A stretch of DNA of 64,000 nucleotides from Rallus limicola (GCA_022605955.1 JAKCOZ010000001.1:23924146-23988145), one strand, 5' to 3'; shown: positions 48,016 through 62,343, numbered from the stretch's first letter. The notes: a model not told the origin generated them from the letters alone. Program-made: numbers and translations.

Positions 48016-51000
48016 ATAATCCCTGTGACTAAAGCATATCCCAGAATAGTGCTTGCAAGAGTAATGAGATCACTGTTTTCCTGACTCATCTCAGATAAAT
48101 GGGCTGCTGGAGAGAAGTTTGTGCTGCACTCCAACCAGTCAAGCGTCATCTGCGGTGATTCAGACTTCAGATAATTAGCTTCTTGTAATTATTTCAGGAA
48201 CCCCCACATTGGGACTGTTAAAGATGACAAGTTAACTACATGATCCTGACAGGCAGGATCACCATAAGCTGCAGGCCTCCAAACAGTATATGTAACTCTG
48301 TCTTAAGGAAGCTCAGCTACAGAGCACCCAATGCCAGGCTGGAATGGGAGCATCGCACTCTGTCCATTATTCTACCTTGGAATAACTAATTTTTCAGCAC
48401 TCTTCTTAGCCAGTCTGGAAAGATTTTGAAGTTCAGTGTGCAGTCTCGTGAACCAAGAATCCATAATGAGAGTTCATAAACACGTTTTCTGAGCATCATC
48501 AATGTAATTAACATATGCTTGTAAGGGAGGGACTATGGAAGTAGAAAAGACCTGTGTGTTCTCCATTGTCATATTGTGCACACCTTGTGATACCTGTATC
48601 AAGACAGATCACAATCTTCCAAAAAGTCAGTATCTTATAAAATGGTCTGACAGTCATCTTTGAAAATTCTTTGAATATTGAAATCCTGCATCTTCTACCT
48701 GACTTTAAGGGTGAAACCATCTTTCAGCTTGCTTTGTCTGAGTTTATTCCTAGACAAAATAGAGAAACAACTCTCATATTCTTCCAAGAACCAGAAAAAT
48801 ATCCAAAAGCACCTGAGCTGCTGAGAAAATAAGGCAATTGAGGGTTAAGCTTCTAGGCTGTATAGGAATTCTGAATTTTTTTTGGATACCATTAAATTGA
48901 TGTTTTTTTGAGCATATCAGTATTTTCTGAATGGAAATTGTATTCAGTGCTAAATGGCCATTTATTCCCCACCCCCACCATGATTGATGTTTTCTATTTA
49001 CTAGACTGTCATGGAAACAACATCTGTGATTCTGAGGACAGCTAACTCCTGTTGTGCTCAGTCCTATCAGAGGGAATCCTGTAACCCAGAATTCAGATGA
49101 GATTTGGGAAGAGATGGGGAACTGTAGCCTCCATAGTCTTTGGGTTGGCAAGTATTTTTGGGTCAATTTAGAGAAAGATACTAGAAATATATAATGAAAG
49201 AATCTGTGTAAGATTAGAAAAAATAAAATCTGGTTTCCCCAAGTGATTGAAGAAAGCAGTCAAAAGATACTTTCCTTCCATAAAGAGAGAAAGCTGATAA
49301 ACAGAAACATCTGTAACATGCATTTAAAAATATATTAAAACAGATTTCTTGTACAGTCAGAGTAAAATACATTTTACAATTTTCAAGCAGGAGGTGGACT
49401 CATCTTACATAAGATTAGGCCAGCTTTCTGCAAAAATGGGGAAATTTTCCATATTTATTGAGGACAAATATAAAATACTTCCATTTTCTTGATGTAGCTG
49501 AACAAAGGTTCTCCTAAGTGGGATAGATCTGAGGAACACTTGATGATGCCACTGCTCCATATGAACTGTTTTCCTGAATGCCTGCATGGCTTTGTTCCCT
49601 CATATTGCAGGTACAGATGTCTTTGCAGATAAGAGCTGCTTCAACGCATTTCTTATAATACCAATATTCTCTAACTGGCTTCTGAGGCAGGATTAACAGG
49701 GGGTTGAGAGGCAATGAAAGTCACCTTACAGACTGTAAGGATGAGGGGATAACAACTAATAGCTTAGTACTAGACTAAGGAAACAGAGACTGAGTTTCTG
49801 TAGGATTGGTTCAGCAAGGTAATAAAAGAATAGTTGAGATACCCACTTAAACCTCTACTCCATTTATTTGTATGGGAACATCAGATTTTCTGCCTTGCTT
49901 TCCATTGAGAATCAGTACTGGTCTATCCAGACAGCTTTTATAGAAAGACAATTCACTTTTGTCCCTCTAGGGAGGAAGAACTTTCTAGTGTGTCTAAACA
50001 AGAAAAAATAAATACATCCCAGCCTAGATCATGGCCTGTGAAATGGTGTGAAAGGATGGTTGCAGTAGTATGCTTACAATCTTCATGGAGTACTTAGAGG
50101 GGTACAGCTACTGTGCTGTGGTGTTTCTATGAAAGAAGATTTTGACACTCGGGGACATGAATAATGCCATGACATTTCTGTGGCTAAGTAACTAATCCGG
50201 AGGGGGTTGTTTTTGTATTTCTGCTCAGATATTTAAAGTCAACTACTGCTAAATGAACTTGAAGTGAACTAGAAATTGTTTACCTAAATCTGTGAAAAAA
50301 TAGAAACAATTATGTGGTTGCATTTATGTAGTTTGTAATCTATGTGTAAAAGAAAAAATCGGAAGAAACTAATTTTGTTTACTGTTATAGAATTACTCCT
50401 TCTCTTGCCAATGGACTGCTTCTCTGTTGGTAGTTTTTAGGAAAAATCCTCATCCTATGACTCAAGACTATAAGGAGGATATGCTTCAGAAAAAGGTATA
50501 TTTCTTGGAGAAACTTCTGGAGGCAGCCTTCTAAATTGGACCAACAATACAGAAGAACCGACAAAATGTAGCTTGTAATACCACAGAAACTGTTCTCCAG
50601 GAGAGGTAGGGTAGGTCTGCAAACAAGAAGTGAGTGAAATTCATTTTTCTGTTACTTCTACTTTCCCCTGCCCGTTTTGTGCCCTGCTTTATCCAGTTGT
50701 TATTTTAAGTTACGATCTTTTGACAATTTATCAGTGTAGTTATTAACATTTCTTGTCCTTTGGATATCTGGGGTGTTCAGAGAAAGCTGGATTGAGCTTG
50801 AACTTTGTCTAGCTTCTTTCAGAGCCAAGAGGTTCCAAAGCTGCATAGGTACAGATGGTGCAGCGGTTGCATCAGTAAATGCGCTTCAGGATGCCCTCTT
50901 AGAAAGTCTACATACATCCTGGACCTAAGATGTTTATTCACCAAGGGAAAAGTATTAATATCCTGACCAAAACTTTGGGGTCACTCTTATTCTTGATTTT

Positions 51001-51301
51001 TGGTTGGGTATTTTTTAGCATAAATCAGAGCATTTTTTATAGCCTTATATGAATTACAAATTTTGGACCAAACATAAAATTTAAAAAAAATTACATTTGA
51101 TTTATGCTGACTGTGTAATGCTTTTTAAACAGTGCATGGAAAGAAATGTATGCAAAGGATTTGTATCACCCTGGGCACAAAAATGAATGTACCACCCTAG
51201 GGAAAAAAAACAAACCTAACCAAAACTTTTTAAGAAGCAGTTTCAACATCCCTTTAATTTTCATTCACTTTTTTACCTCACTAAAGCTGCTCAGGCTATT
51301 G

Positions 51302-51395
51302 AAGAATTCACAGAATTCACAGAATTGTAGGGATCCGAAGGGACCTCCAGAGGTCATGGAGTCCAACCATTCTGCCAAAGCAGGTTCCCTAGGAA
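51302..51395 (-). mobile_element. CR1 LINE, 3'-terminal fragment
   Basis: The plus strand begins GAATTCACAGAATTCACAGAATTG, which is two to three copies of the terminal CR1 octamer-like unit in reverse complement. AGGGATCCGAAGGGACCTCC, AGAGGTCATGGAGTCCAACC and CAAAGCAGG-type tail sequence follow, up to about 51395. It is under 100 bp of 3' tail with no coding part. The duplicated terminal unit is typical of CR1 integration. Confidence 0.92.
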
Positions 51396-52939
51396 AGGGA
51401 AGAACGTTCAACTATGAAATACAAATAATTTGGAAAAAAAATGCAGAAAAAAACCTCTTAAAAGCACAGTTTATTTTGCTTTATTTAAAACATATATAAT
51501 AAAATGACAGAGAGAGTAATACCTGATTGGTCCTGACATGAAGCTCCCAGTTGTAGAAAACATTTTGGTAGGCTGACTGGCTCTTTTTTATTAGATTTGA
51601 CAGATTATTAGAATAGTATTATTTGGTGGACTGTGAGAGTCAGAACTGACACCCAATTTCACAGTAAAGGACATTACTATCTATTGCATGTTGCTTGATT
51701 TTCTTAGTCATTTCTGTATCTCTTTTATGTATCTTTTTTCTTCCTTTTTTTTTTTTTTTTTTTTTTTTTTATTTTGTTTCCCTGATCCTCCCTGAGGATT
51801 TGAAATACAACTTGTATATGGTTAGCACATGTAAGCAAGCCAGCAGCTGACAAGGTAACATCTTGGTCATGAGTATCACTATGAGATATAGAAGGGTACT
51901 GAACAACATCATCCCATTTTCTGTGGTCCACCTATCAGGTTCATTTTACATCTACTACAAAGAGCAAAGTCTGAAAGACAAAAGGAAATTGTAGGAATAG
52001 AAACAGAGACTTATTTTGTTGTATATGAGAACCCTTGGGAACACGAGATATATTAAGCTTTCATTTCTACTCCCTGATAAAACTAGTAAATAGGGGCACT
52101 GAGCCTTTAAAAGAAATTACACACTTTTTAAAGATATGAAAAATTATGAAGAGAAGCAGTGTGAGTATGTCCCTTCTGCTCTAACCAGTCTTTTTTGTAT
52201 ACTTAGTATGACTACCATGGCTATTAAAGATATGACAGCTGTATGGAATGATGATGGTGATACAGGAAAATCAGGAAGCCTGTTGTAACTGCAAACCTTT
52301 CATATTGCTCATCCCCTGCAGTCTGCTTACTGATTTTTCCTCCCAGCAGTTACTTCTACAATGCCAACTTCCAAGATTGTTCAGATTGCCACCCCCTTCT
52401 TGTAGGCTGGGCTGGCAGAGATCGCTACTGTAAAAGTTGCTTAACTCTTCCTATTACAACCCTTCTTTAACCAGAATGAATGGAAACAAAGTGTTGGCCT
52501 GTGTGGCAATGAGTCAAGTATCACGCAGAAAGAAATTGGATGTTAAAAAGCAGTGAAGTTTATACCATAAAACGTAGGAACAAACGGACCTGGATAAGAC
52601 AACCTGCATTTTTGAGTAGTAAATTTGTCACTTCAATGAAATTCTCTTGATGTTGTTTTACATACAACATTTGCACACGTGGTATGATAAAACATGCAGG
52701 ATGGGCATATTTAAATTTGCATCTTATAACTATGATAAACAAAATGTTAAATTGCTGGGGGGAAGTGCTTCTAACTTTTTAAAAGAACATATAGCACTCC
52801 ATTTTGGCTTTGCAGTTACCCCAGTGCCACTGTGGCTGTAAAAATATGAGGATCAACAAGAATATACATGAAAGTAGCATAAAGATACTGTGATCTGAGT
52901 TATTTGTGCATAGTGATTCCGCTTATTAATAATAAGCTT
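51396..52939. other. Unique noncoding DNA
   Basis: No gene recognised. The T26 homopolymer is listed separately. Confidence 0.55.
51745..51770 (+). repeat. Poly(T) homopolymer, 26 bases
   Basis: The longest mononucleotide run in the window, preceded by T-rich sequence from 51711. No SINE, LINE or processed pseudogene body is visible to its right on the minus strand (where a poly(A) tail would belong), so it is called a simple repeat. Confidence 0.93.
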
Positions 52940-53003
52940 GTTTGAATGTGAGGCAAGGGATGGATTAGATGACCTCCCTGAGCAATTTTCTATTATGTTA
53001 AAA
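52940..53003 (+). mobile_element. CR1-like 3'-tail remnant
   Basis: GGCAAGGGATGGATTAGATGACCTCCCTGAGCAATTTTCTATTATG resembles the old CR1 tail pattern GGGATGGACTAGATGACCTCC, then a CCTTCCAGCC-like segment and a TTCTATGAT-like end. It is short and decayed, and the left end is unclear. Possibly of the same age class as the ancient copy at 40026. Confidence 0.5.
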
Positions 53004-54799
53004 CCTCACACTATCAAAATCTGTCTTGTGTACCATATGAATGCATGCTTTCTATGCAAATATTTTGCCTGTAGGTTTTTTATGGTTCAGTCTAGCTCAC
53101 TGCTGAGCTGTAGCTCTTCTCCTGTCTTTATCAGACCTGGGCTCTTAAAAAAAGAGCTTTGGCTAAGAGCTCCTGACCTAGAATGAGGTATAACACAGTA
53201 GGCCACTGAGAAAACCTCTCACTGCATTTAATTTCATTGCCAGTTTTGGTCGTTGTTCCCATATTTTAAAACAGGAGGCTCTATTCCCCTCCTCTGGCTT
53301 CAACTAGCTCTGAAGTTCGTTTTGGGAAACTGAAGCATCAACATAATAACTAATGATTAGTAGTTACATGTAAACTGGTCCCTCATCGAAGTTGAAACCT
53401 CTCATAGGACAAAAGTATCTGTCATCAGAAGATGGGTGTAAATAGGATCTGTACAAATTTCACTTCCTTTGTGGCTACACATCTGTTGTCTCACATCAGC
53501 AATGAAGTTTGTAGTGGTTAATTAGACCATCCATTCACATAATCTTTTAGCATCAAATTACAACACCTTAAGTTATTGAATCTCCTTCAAAGGAAGATTG
53601 TAGAATCAAGAGCTGGCACAGCCCACAGCCCAGAGCAATAGTTTTATCTGTATAGCTTGCTCTCACAAGACCTGATTTAGTATCTACTGAAACCAGTGTA
53701 AAGGTTTCTTGTCACCTAAGGAGGTAACAGTTCAGGCCTTTAATCTGTATATTAGTCTTTTCCACAGCTAGAAGCATTTCAATGACAAACCATCACACAC
53801 AGTTAGCGCCCTGATTTCTCCCTATCCAAGAAAATCTGCAATACCTCTTGTGGTAAAATAAGAGACAGAGAGCAATGTCCTGGGCATTGTTGTGAAGGGA
53901 TTCCAGATGTGACACATCAAAAGGCTATTTTTTTTCAGAAAATGTTGTGACATTTAATCTCTAACAGTCTAATCATGTGGATTCTTTTTTAATTGCTGTG
54001 CCTGAAAAACATAACTTTTTGTTTGAAAATAAAGTTTTCTACTAACCCTTCTTACAGAGACCAGTTCCTTCCTTCTTCTGTTCACTTCAGATTGCAGTGG
54101 TAGTTGTGATAGGCTAGATTTTGTCTCAGGTGGGGAGGATCAGTGAAGGCATAAACTTTCTTTGCTGAAAATTAGTGGTACACGAAAGAGAAGGAATCAT
54201 AAAATGAAGGTAAAAGATAAAAATATAAACAGTAACAAAAAAAGGCACCTTCATGAATGAAAATATTATCCTAATGCTATTTTTAGTCTGATTTCTGGGT
54301 GTTGGCTCAGTAGCAGCCAACTGGCAGAGCACTCATTTAAATAAAAGCAACCTGCAACAGAGCTGAGGGTTCCATGCCCTGCAGTGTCCACAATCCTTGG
54401 CAGTTTGTTGGCCCTCATCACCCTACCACTCCTTCACACATCTTGAAGACAGTGGCACAAGAAAGGAATTTTCTTACCTATCCATGAGAAGGCACGCTGC
54501 TGCTCCTTCTCTGGATGTTCATCCTTCCAGCTTTGGTTGCTGCAAGACAATATTCATCTCACTCTGTACCCAAAACTGAAGTAAGTCAGGTATGGGAGAG
54601 AGCAACAAAGTGATGCTCATGTGTATAATTGTGTCTGGGGATATCAACACAATCTGTTGTTCATTGCTTCAAACTCTCAGTTAGACTTGGCTGCTAGTAT
54701 CTGAGAGCTTAAACCCTCTGCAAAGTCTGTGGGAGAGACTCAGATTCAAATTACTGCATGTACTCAGCAGGTTTGAGTTGTTATCATTGAATATTAGTG
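53004..54799. other. Unique noncoding DNA
   Basis: No gene or repeat recognised. Confidence 0.55.
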
Positions 54800-55085
54800 C
54801 ACATCAGGCAGAGGCAGCGTGGTAGAGAAAAAATTGAGAACGAAGTGGGAAGTCATGAGCTCTGATTTTCAAGATATGGAAAGTCACTCTATGTTAATAT
54901 TCCCATCAGCGTAATAACATATTGGCTCAGTGATCCACCATGATGTTGCAGTGATTAGTTAATATCTGTGCAGCTCTTTCTTTAAATTTGAAAGACCTTA
55001 TTCATCACTGTTCCACCAGTTTTATGAGTTGGTGCTAAGAATCACTGCTGGGTGCTATAAAAGTGATCTATATCACTATTAAAGC
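54800..55085 (+). mobile_element. MIR-like SINE, nearly full length but decayed
   Basis: The plus strand follows the family from head to tail. GGCAGCGTGGTAGAGAAAA and GGGAAGTCATGAGCTCTGAT form the tRNA-derived head. AAGTCACTCTATGTTAATATTCCCATC comes next (core, where ordinary copies have CACTTCACC...TTTCCCCATC), then a GTAATAAC block. GATTAGTTAATATCTGTGCAGCTCTTTC, GGGTGCTATAAAAGTGATC and a TATCACTATTA end form the LINE-derived tail. It is the longest MIR-like copy in the window, and the order of at least four blocks supports the call. Confidence 0.72.
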
Positions 55086-58000
55086 ATCAAGATTCTTCTT
55101 ACAATCACTCACAGAGGATGAATATCTACAAAAACTTTAGGATCAAAATAGTTAATAGAGTGGATAAATTATTCAGAGATGCTGGCAATGATGTTTTCCT
55201 GTTAATTAATAAGATATATCTAGGGACTTCCAATTGTCTCCCTGAGTAAGTTCTACTTTTAACTGATGCTAAAAGCTTGTTGTAGAAGGATTGGTCTCTT
55301 GAAATGTTTCATTAAAATATTTTAATTCTCATGGACCATGCATATTTATCCGAAGAGAAAAAGAGAATTGTTTAAAATGTTTTTTGGAGAAAAGAAACGG
55401 ATAGCTGAGGCAAATTCACATGTTGTTCGGTATAAACCAGCTGTCACCACTCTTTGCAAGCCTTTACATCTTTGAAGCTCTTCTGCAGTTCAGACCTGGA
55501 CAACTTCTACAGGATGTAGTGTGGTGTTTTGCATGTCCATAATGTGGAATACCGAAAAGCTGGTGGTTATGCAAGACACTCTTGGCAAAGGCGAAGAGCA
55601 GAGCACTGCTGTCACTGTGGCTCTGTGTCCCCTGTGTGTCCTATTAAAAAGAACTCCAAATCAGGCAGATGTGTCCATGTCACTGGCATTGCTTCTGAAT
55701 CATCGGATGGCTTCTGAAGAGAAAAGAAGATGGATGCACTCAGAACCTGCAGGATTTATTTTCTTCAGGCTTAATGAAGACCACTGCAACTTGCTGAAAA
55801 CACTTCACTTTCTTACGTGAACTTGCCTCTGGCCTTTATTTTGACAGTAAATCTGTCTAGGTTGGTGTGCAAGGACATAGATGGAGAAACCTGGAAGAAA
55901 TGACTTGTTCTCTGGACAAAGAACAAGAACCTTGTTTTGGTTCCTGATTCTGGCATTTTATCATACAGTTACAGGGGAAGAATAGGGAGGAGAAGAATAC
56001 ACATTTCTAATGCAAGCCTGTACACAGCAACAACAAAGTAACAACTTGTCTGGAGATGACCATGAAAAGACCTCACTAACAACTATAGTGACTGAAAGGG
56101 AATATTTATGTTCTCCATTTCTTTTTACATCTAAGAGGCAGATGTTATAAAAAAAACCCCTACTTCCTGTGATCACTTTGTGCAATACAAGCTCAACTTT
56201 TGAAAACATTGGGAAATGATAATACAGAAATTGATTAATGTGAATTCTTTAAAAATAATACTTTAAAAAGTGAGAAAGCTTGTATGTATTTCAAACTGTC
56301 ATGGAAATGAATGCATTAAAAATATTTTCCATTTATTATACGAGAAACTATAGTAAGGGTGTAATATATTACCCTGTAACTCTGCAAGTCACTTTCAACA
56401 CACCACCTACACTAAATGTATTAATAACTTCCCTAAGGTGAGTGTCATGCAGAGCACAGATTAATGTTATTCATGTTTTCAATTTTTAACGCTTTCTAAT
56501 CTGATTGGAGGAAAAGTTTTCATCTTGTTTTTATGCCGTTAATTTAGCATGTCTCTCACTGTCAATGTGTACTGGTTAATGCTTAAAAACATTCTTGCGA
56601 ATCAGTGTTATATCTTCAAATAACACATGTTTTATTTTCAAATTACAACTGGATTGTCCGACTTTGCTAGAAGCATCCCCAAAACAACAGTGTTACAAAA
56701 AATGAATCTATAACTTCATTTAAACATTAACAATGTTGAATGTTGAAAATTATTTAACGTTTCTAATTAAAATAATTTGTTTTGTTTGCAGCTTGAATGA
56801 AATAGAAAAATTGCTTTTTGTTTCCATATTGAGTAGATAACTAATGAGTATGAATTTCTAGTGCAGCAAAACTAGCTGTCCTCATGATCCCATGGGTCAT
56901 AAAAAGAGAATTAGATAGCATCTTTGAATCTGCTCACTGCTCTATGAATAAATTCCCCTAAGAGGCCTTCTCATGATGATTCTCTCACTGTGAGAAGCTC
57001 CCTTTCTGACTGGCATGACTTGTCAGCTTTCTTGGAGTGATAGTGAAGAATTGTTTTCCTTCTGTTTCTGTTTATGTTGCTTTGGAAGTGACCTGGTCCT
57101 TCACTTATTTCACTGATGCCTCAATTAATCCAGCCTTCTGGAAATCTTTAACTCCATCACTGTCTCTCACCCACTTCTTAACCATCACACTGTTTACCAG
57201 AGGCTCATTTAAGTGTATAAAATATAATTTCAATGTAAATTAAGCTACCGTAATTCAGTGGCACTTTTGGCATACTAATAATTTTTAATATGAGTTTTAA
57301 AATTATGTCCGGATCACATGATTTCTTACCAGGAGGGAAAGGAAGAAAAGCTTTTGGATTTCCTTTCTTATCTTGGACACTAACTCAATTACCACAACAT
57401 TAAAAATAGCAGAAAAATAGTGCTAGCTTAATAGCACAAAATACAGTATTCCTACTATGGTCTATGAGTTGCAAGTGAGGCAATATTCTTTTCTGGAATT
57501 TGAAACATTTGGATGTATCACAACAGCATGTACAAGTTCAATGTCACATGAAAGAACGAGCAAAATGTATATACATCCCAATGAAAACTGTTCTATTGGG
57601 TCACGAGATAAACAATGCCTGTGTAATAGAGGTTCCCAGTCATTTGAGACTTCAAGACTTTCACCGTTTCCAGTGGCTATATGGGGCATTAACCCAGCCC
57701 TTGACCATCTGCCTAAACAGCTTTGTAAAGCCTGTTTTCAATCCCTTCCAAATTCAGCAGCTGAAGACAAAAGTATCAAAGTCACCCAGCTGCAGCTTGG
57801 CACAGGTTGGAAGTACTTTTTGTTAGGACATCTGCCATAAAACTAAAAATCAAACTGGTGAAAAGCAGCACACAGACTGGAACTATGAGTGCAAATTTGC
57901 CAAACTGGGTTCCTTCACTACAGCTGGAAATTTTGTCAGGCTTTTTTAAGGCACTTTTCCTCAAAGATCAGATAAACAAGCCTGCAGTAACTGAGGTCCA

Positions 58001-61000
58001 TTTGGTTCATCCAATGAACATCTCTGAACTTTTCTGCAATAAGGTTTGCCTGTTGCCCTTGCCAGAATTCCCTCTGCTCCACACCACTGTAGAATGACAC
58101 ATGATACCTATTGCTGCTCTTTGCCATCCTTAGTTGCACTACAGTTTGTTGCCGCAGTGTAGGGATATTATTAATATAATAAATTTTAGAATTGCATGAT
58201 GAAGTGCTTTAATTTCCACCTCTGATCACCTTCTCTCAAACCTGCCCACTTACCCACCTTTACCCTCTAGTATTTGAAACTGCTTAATGACTTCAAAGAG
58301 CGGAAGAAAAAGGTTTCATTTTTTCCCTCTTAGTACGTTACCCCCTACCACCCCCTCCACCCCATCCCTAGATTAGAGGACTTAATGGAGCCCTACCTCT
58401 TTCTGTGTATTTTGGAAAGTGTGTAAACAGGCACATTGATCCTCTTCACTGGGAAGACAAAAGGGCTAACATCACATCAGATGAACTAAACTCTAACAAT
58501 CGGGCCCTCCTAAATCAGCCAAATCGGAGACCACTTTCTCTTGAATAGTGAAAGGGACTTTATCTCTGAAAGAATAGCTTCCTTGACCCTCTGAGATCTT
58601 TTCTGTATCCACTGTGGACAGCTCTAGCATATCATGTCAATGTTCAAGAACATGTAAGTATTATTCACATCTACCTGACACTGCCACAGTGGTGAAAATG
58701 GACCTGTGTGTAAATTAAAACAATTTTCCCTAGCTTCAGGTGTTTTGACACTAGAATTGCTTAAATCAATATCTGAGCAATTTCAAAATTACATTTCATG
58801 TTAAAGAAATGCAACGGGCATTTAACTTCAAACTGGATGGCATTATTTTTCTAAACATGTCCCCCAAACCACAGTTAGAATCAATGAAGGGTTTTCCAGT
58901 GTGTCAGTTATATGTATTCTCTGTTGCACAATATCTAATGTTCACTTTTATACATAAATATTCTTTTGATTGGAGAGGGTTTTAGTTGAATGGTTGAGGT
59001 AAAACAACTTGATGGGAGGTATTTGTTTGGGAATACTCCTCACCAGACACAGTCAACCTCTTCCTTTGATCCTGGAAAAGGTGATGAATACACACAAGTC
59101 CATCTCAACAGTGTACAGAGGACCTCTGTAAAAATCAATTGTTTAGTAGACATTTGACAATTCAGAAGCTGCAAAAAATTAGCTGGTACTGTATGCGCAT
59201 AGATACAAGGAGAAAGCCCAAGAGCATAACTATTATTTGATTATGACAATTAAAAGCTGAAGTTAAATTTCACCTTGCACCTTGCTGAACTTTATTTTGC
59301 AAAACTTAATCTCTATGAGGACTCATTTTTTGAATTCTTGCCAATGTGATCTGAAAATAACTAGAATTGTTGACTTTAACAGCAAGTAGCAAACCTCTTC
59401 CAATCTCATGGGTGTTTGAGGTGGAGAGAGATAGTGGTTGTTGCTCTTATTCATCTTTAGCCATGCTGCGGGCACGTGAAGTGATGCAGATCCTGATATA
59501 TTTCTATGCTGTGTCAATAAATATATTTTAAATCATACCACTGGAACTTTTTGATGTCTTTTTTATAGTACTATTATTCAAACCCAATAATGAACAGCTG
59601 GAGGCTTGGACTATTTATCCACAGAAAAGAATGAAAGCCATCAAACTTTGTGTGAGTTATCTCAACATAGGATCTGGAAATGATGGGTGGTTTCTGCTCA
59701 TGTCTTTGTCCTTGGATCCAGTGGCCAGACAGACTGAGGGAGTAAACAAACTTACCTTTTCTCAGCAAGAGTACCAGGGCAACCCAGGAGTCTTGTTTTC
59801 TTCTTCTATCAGAACAGTATTAATTACCACTCTGAGGTATAAAAGGAAATTATGGATTTTTATCTGCTTTGATGTCTGTGAAGGCATCCCAGAGAGGATC
59901 AGTCTTGTGTCTACATGTTCAACCGGATAAATATCAGATGAGAGCCTTCAGAGATGGATACCGAAGGGAGGTTTCAGAAAGTGTATGGAATTTTATGTAA
60001 CCTGGTACATTTAGGTAGGGAAAACTTTTTCAGAGGAATATATTGGAGTACTGGGGCAAAATTCTGACTTACACAAACAGTTTCAATGAGTATGAAGAAA
60101 GTCATGTGTGTCTGAATTTCCTGAGTGAAATTTCCTGAGCCTGGACATATTCCAGGTGATAACTGATTGTTAAAGGAGGAGGCCACCTCTAGGCTGATTA
60201 TTCTTATTGTCACTGTTATCCAACTTCCAAAAGCCTCTGGAATACATAGATAAGTAGCCTGTATGAATGAGTCACTGAAGGAAAATTACTAGTCAAAGAA
60301 TAAATTACATTTCGGATTTCTTGAATTTATTTTTGACTGAATGAAAACCACTATACCAGCAGGTGTGCCATGTACATGGAAGATACTGTTAATTTAGCAA
60401 TATCAATGTTTGCTTTGCAAAGAGTCCACAAGTGTGGTTGAGCCTCCTGAATTACCCTTTGTTAAGCATCAGTTTTGTTCTGCAGGCAGGCTGGCTGCTT
60501 CCACAATAGCACAGCACTACACAGTCAGAATTAAATACTGACTTTTGATGGATTAAAAACAAATATATAGATGTCACAGCTTTGTAAACAGCCAGGAAAA
60601 TCCTGCAGAAGGCATGCCCTGTGGGGGAGAGGACTGTTGTTTAACATGGAAACTTGCTCCAAGCAGTCACTCATCTCAATGAGCATAGCAAAGGTGGCAA
60701 TCCATGTGTTTTAGATGGGTGATGTGATATGCTCATGCCTGGATGTAAACACAGTATCTGTTGGACAGCAATGCAATGTTGCTTCTCCACTACCATGTTA
60801 CCATGAACAGGCAGTTTAGCTACTTTGCCATTTGCTGCTGCTGCTCAGTTAAAGTCTTTGAGTCTAGGTCTATCCTATCACCATCTTTATGTAGCTCCGT
60901 CTCTTCTCTCTCAGCTAATCCAAGCTATTAAAATGGTAAAGACATAGCACTGCTGGCAACAATTGTTTATGCTTGTTGTTTTGTTTTGGTTGTGTTGTGG

Positions 61001-62343
61001 TTTTCTTGTTGGATGGTTGTTTTTTTGTCCAGATCATCAATTTAACTTCATTGTTTTCTGATAAAATTGAGTTTTAAAGAAACTGCAGGACCCCTGCATT
61101 GCTGAGTAATTGCATCTTCCACAAATTAATAACCAGCTCTGGAGAGTACAATTAGGGATGAAAAGTGTGGCAAAAAGAAATATGCATAAGTGCATAGCTT
61201 TTCATTAAATAACTGAGAAGAAATAGGCAATGTAATTATTACAAAGCAGTTGGAATTCTGGTTGGGTCTACTTTCTTTCCTACTATGTAGCCATTGCCAC
61301 TAGGAAGCATTGTCTGTGCTGTGGGACCTGGAGAGGTACGGCACAGTTAGTCTTAGTGAAGTGGTCTTTTCTGCTCAAAAGCTCTGCAGGGTTTCTTTTG
61401 AGTTGGATAGTTTATATACTGTGTCACAAGGTTGGCACTGGCCCATTTCACCTATCATTTTAGGGGTGTGATAGCTACAAAAAAGGAGATTCTGAGTAGT
61501 CTGTAGGCTGTTACCTACTCATTGCATATGTAGACACGAGACACAGGCTAGAAAGAGGCAAAAGATCTTTTAAATGCATGTATAGGTATACTGTCCTTAT
61601 TTTCATGTGAATTTGTTTTGATCATATATAGACCTATTTTAGTTTGGTTGGTTTGGTGAATTTTATGGTTTCCATCCACAGGTTCCCCAATAATTGAGAT
61701 ATACTCGCACAAATTGACGTTAGAAATATCTGTAAAGCTTACTTGTTCTGATGCAGGTGGAGAATGAATGAGCAGAATGGTGGGTTCAAGCTTTCTGCAT
61801 TTCACTTCGGCTCTGCTTTTGACACCCACCTAACTACAGGACTCTCCCATCCAATGCATAAAACCTCCAGGACACCAGCAGCAGGAGTTCCCATCTTTCT
61901 ATCAGCAGGATGCCTGTTGCTGACAGGCAGGATGACTGATTGCAGACATGCACCTTTGGTCCACAACTGGGATGGGCATCATTGCATCCTCCCCTCCCCT
62001 CCTCATCTGAAACAGATTACAGGAATTTATATCTAGCACTGTCCCCAAGATAAAGAATTGCAGCTATGTCTACACAATAAATTGGAGACTCTGGGTAAAA
62101 GACTGATACGAAGAAAAGACAATGTGGGGTTTCCAAGATATACTTCCAATATGTTTTGAAAGATAATGATGTTTAACTCTCCAAATTCAAGTGCTCTTTT
62201 CCCTGAGTAGCCTTTGAAAATAAAAAAATATTACCTTTAAAGTCAAATGTTAGCAAACTAGAAGAGGGTGAAGTTTAGGTTTCTGATCTTACAGTGGTAG
62301 CGAAACTCTCATGCCATCATTCGGCTTATCTTTTCTCAAATAC
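55086..62343. other. Unique noncoding DNA
   Basis: No gene recognised over 7.3 kb. Overlapping open frames in several frames at 57457-58140 match nothing known. The AT-rich, homeobox-motif-bearing stretch 56480-56830 is treated as a finding. Confidence 0.55.

Larger units (their letters stand above)
43021..51301. other. Unique noncoding DNA
   Basis: The longest stretch without a recognised interspersed repeat (8.3 kb). It contains an unrecognised open frame at 45260-45823 (-), an A-rich tract at 47979-48015, and two motif clusters mentioned as findings. Nothing resembles a known exon. Confidence 0.55.

Noticed and set aside
48774..49166. 130-codon minus-strand frame
   Set aside because: No domain or homologue recognised; within chance length.
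51745..51770. Poly(T) as the tail of a processed pseudogene on the minus strand
   Set aside because: No gene-like sequence follows to the right, and CR1 machinery in birds rarely makes poly(A)-tailed copies.
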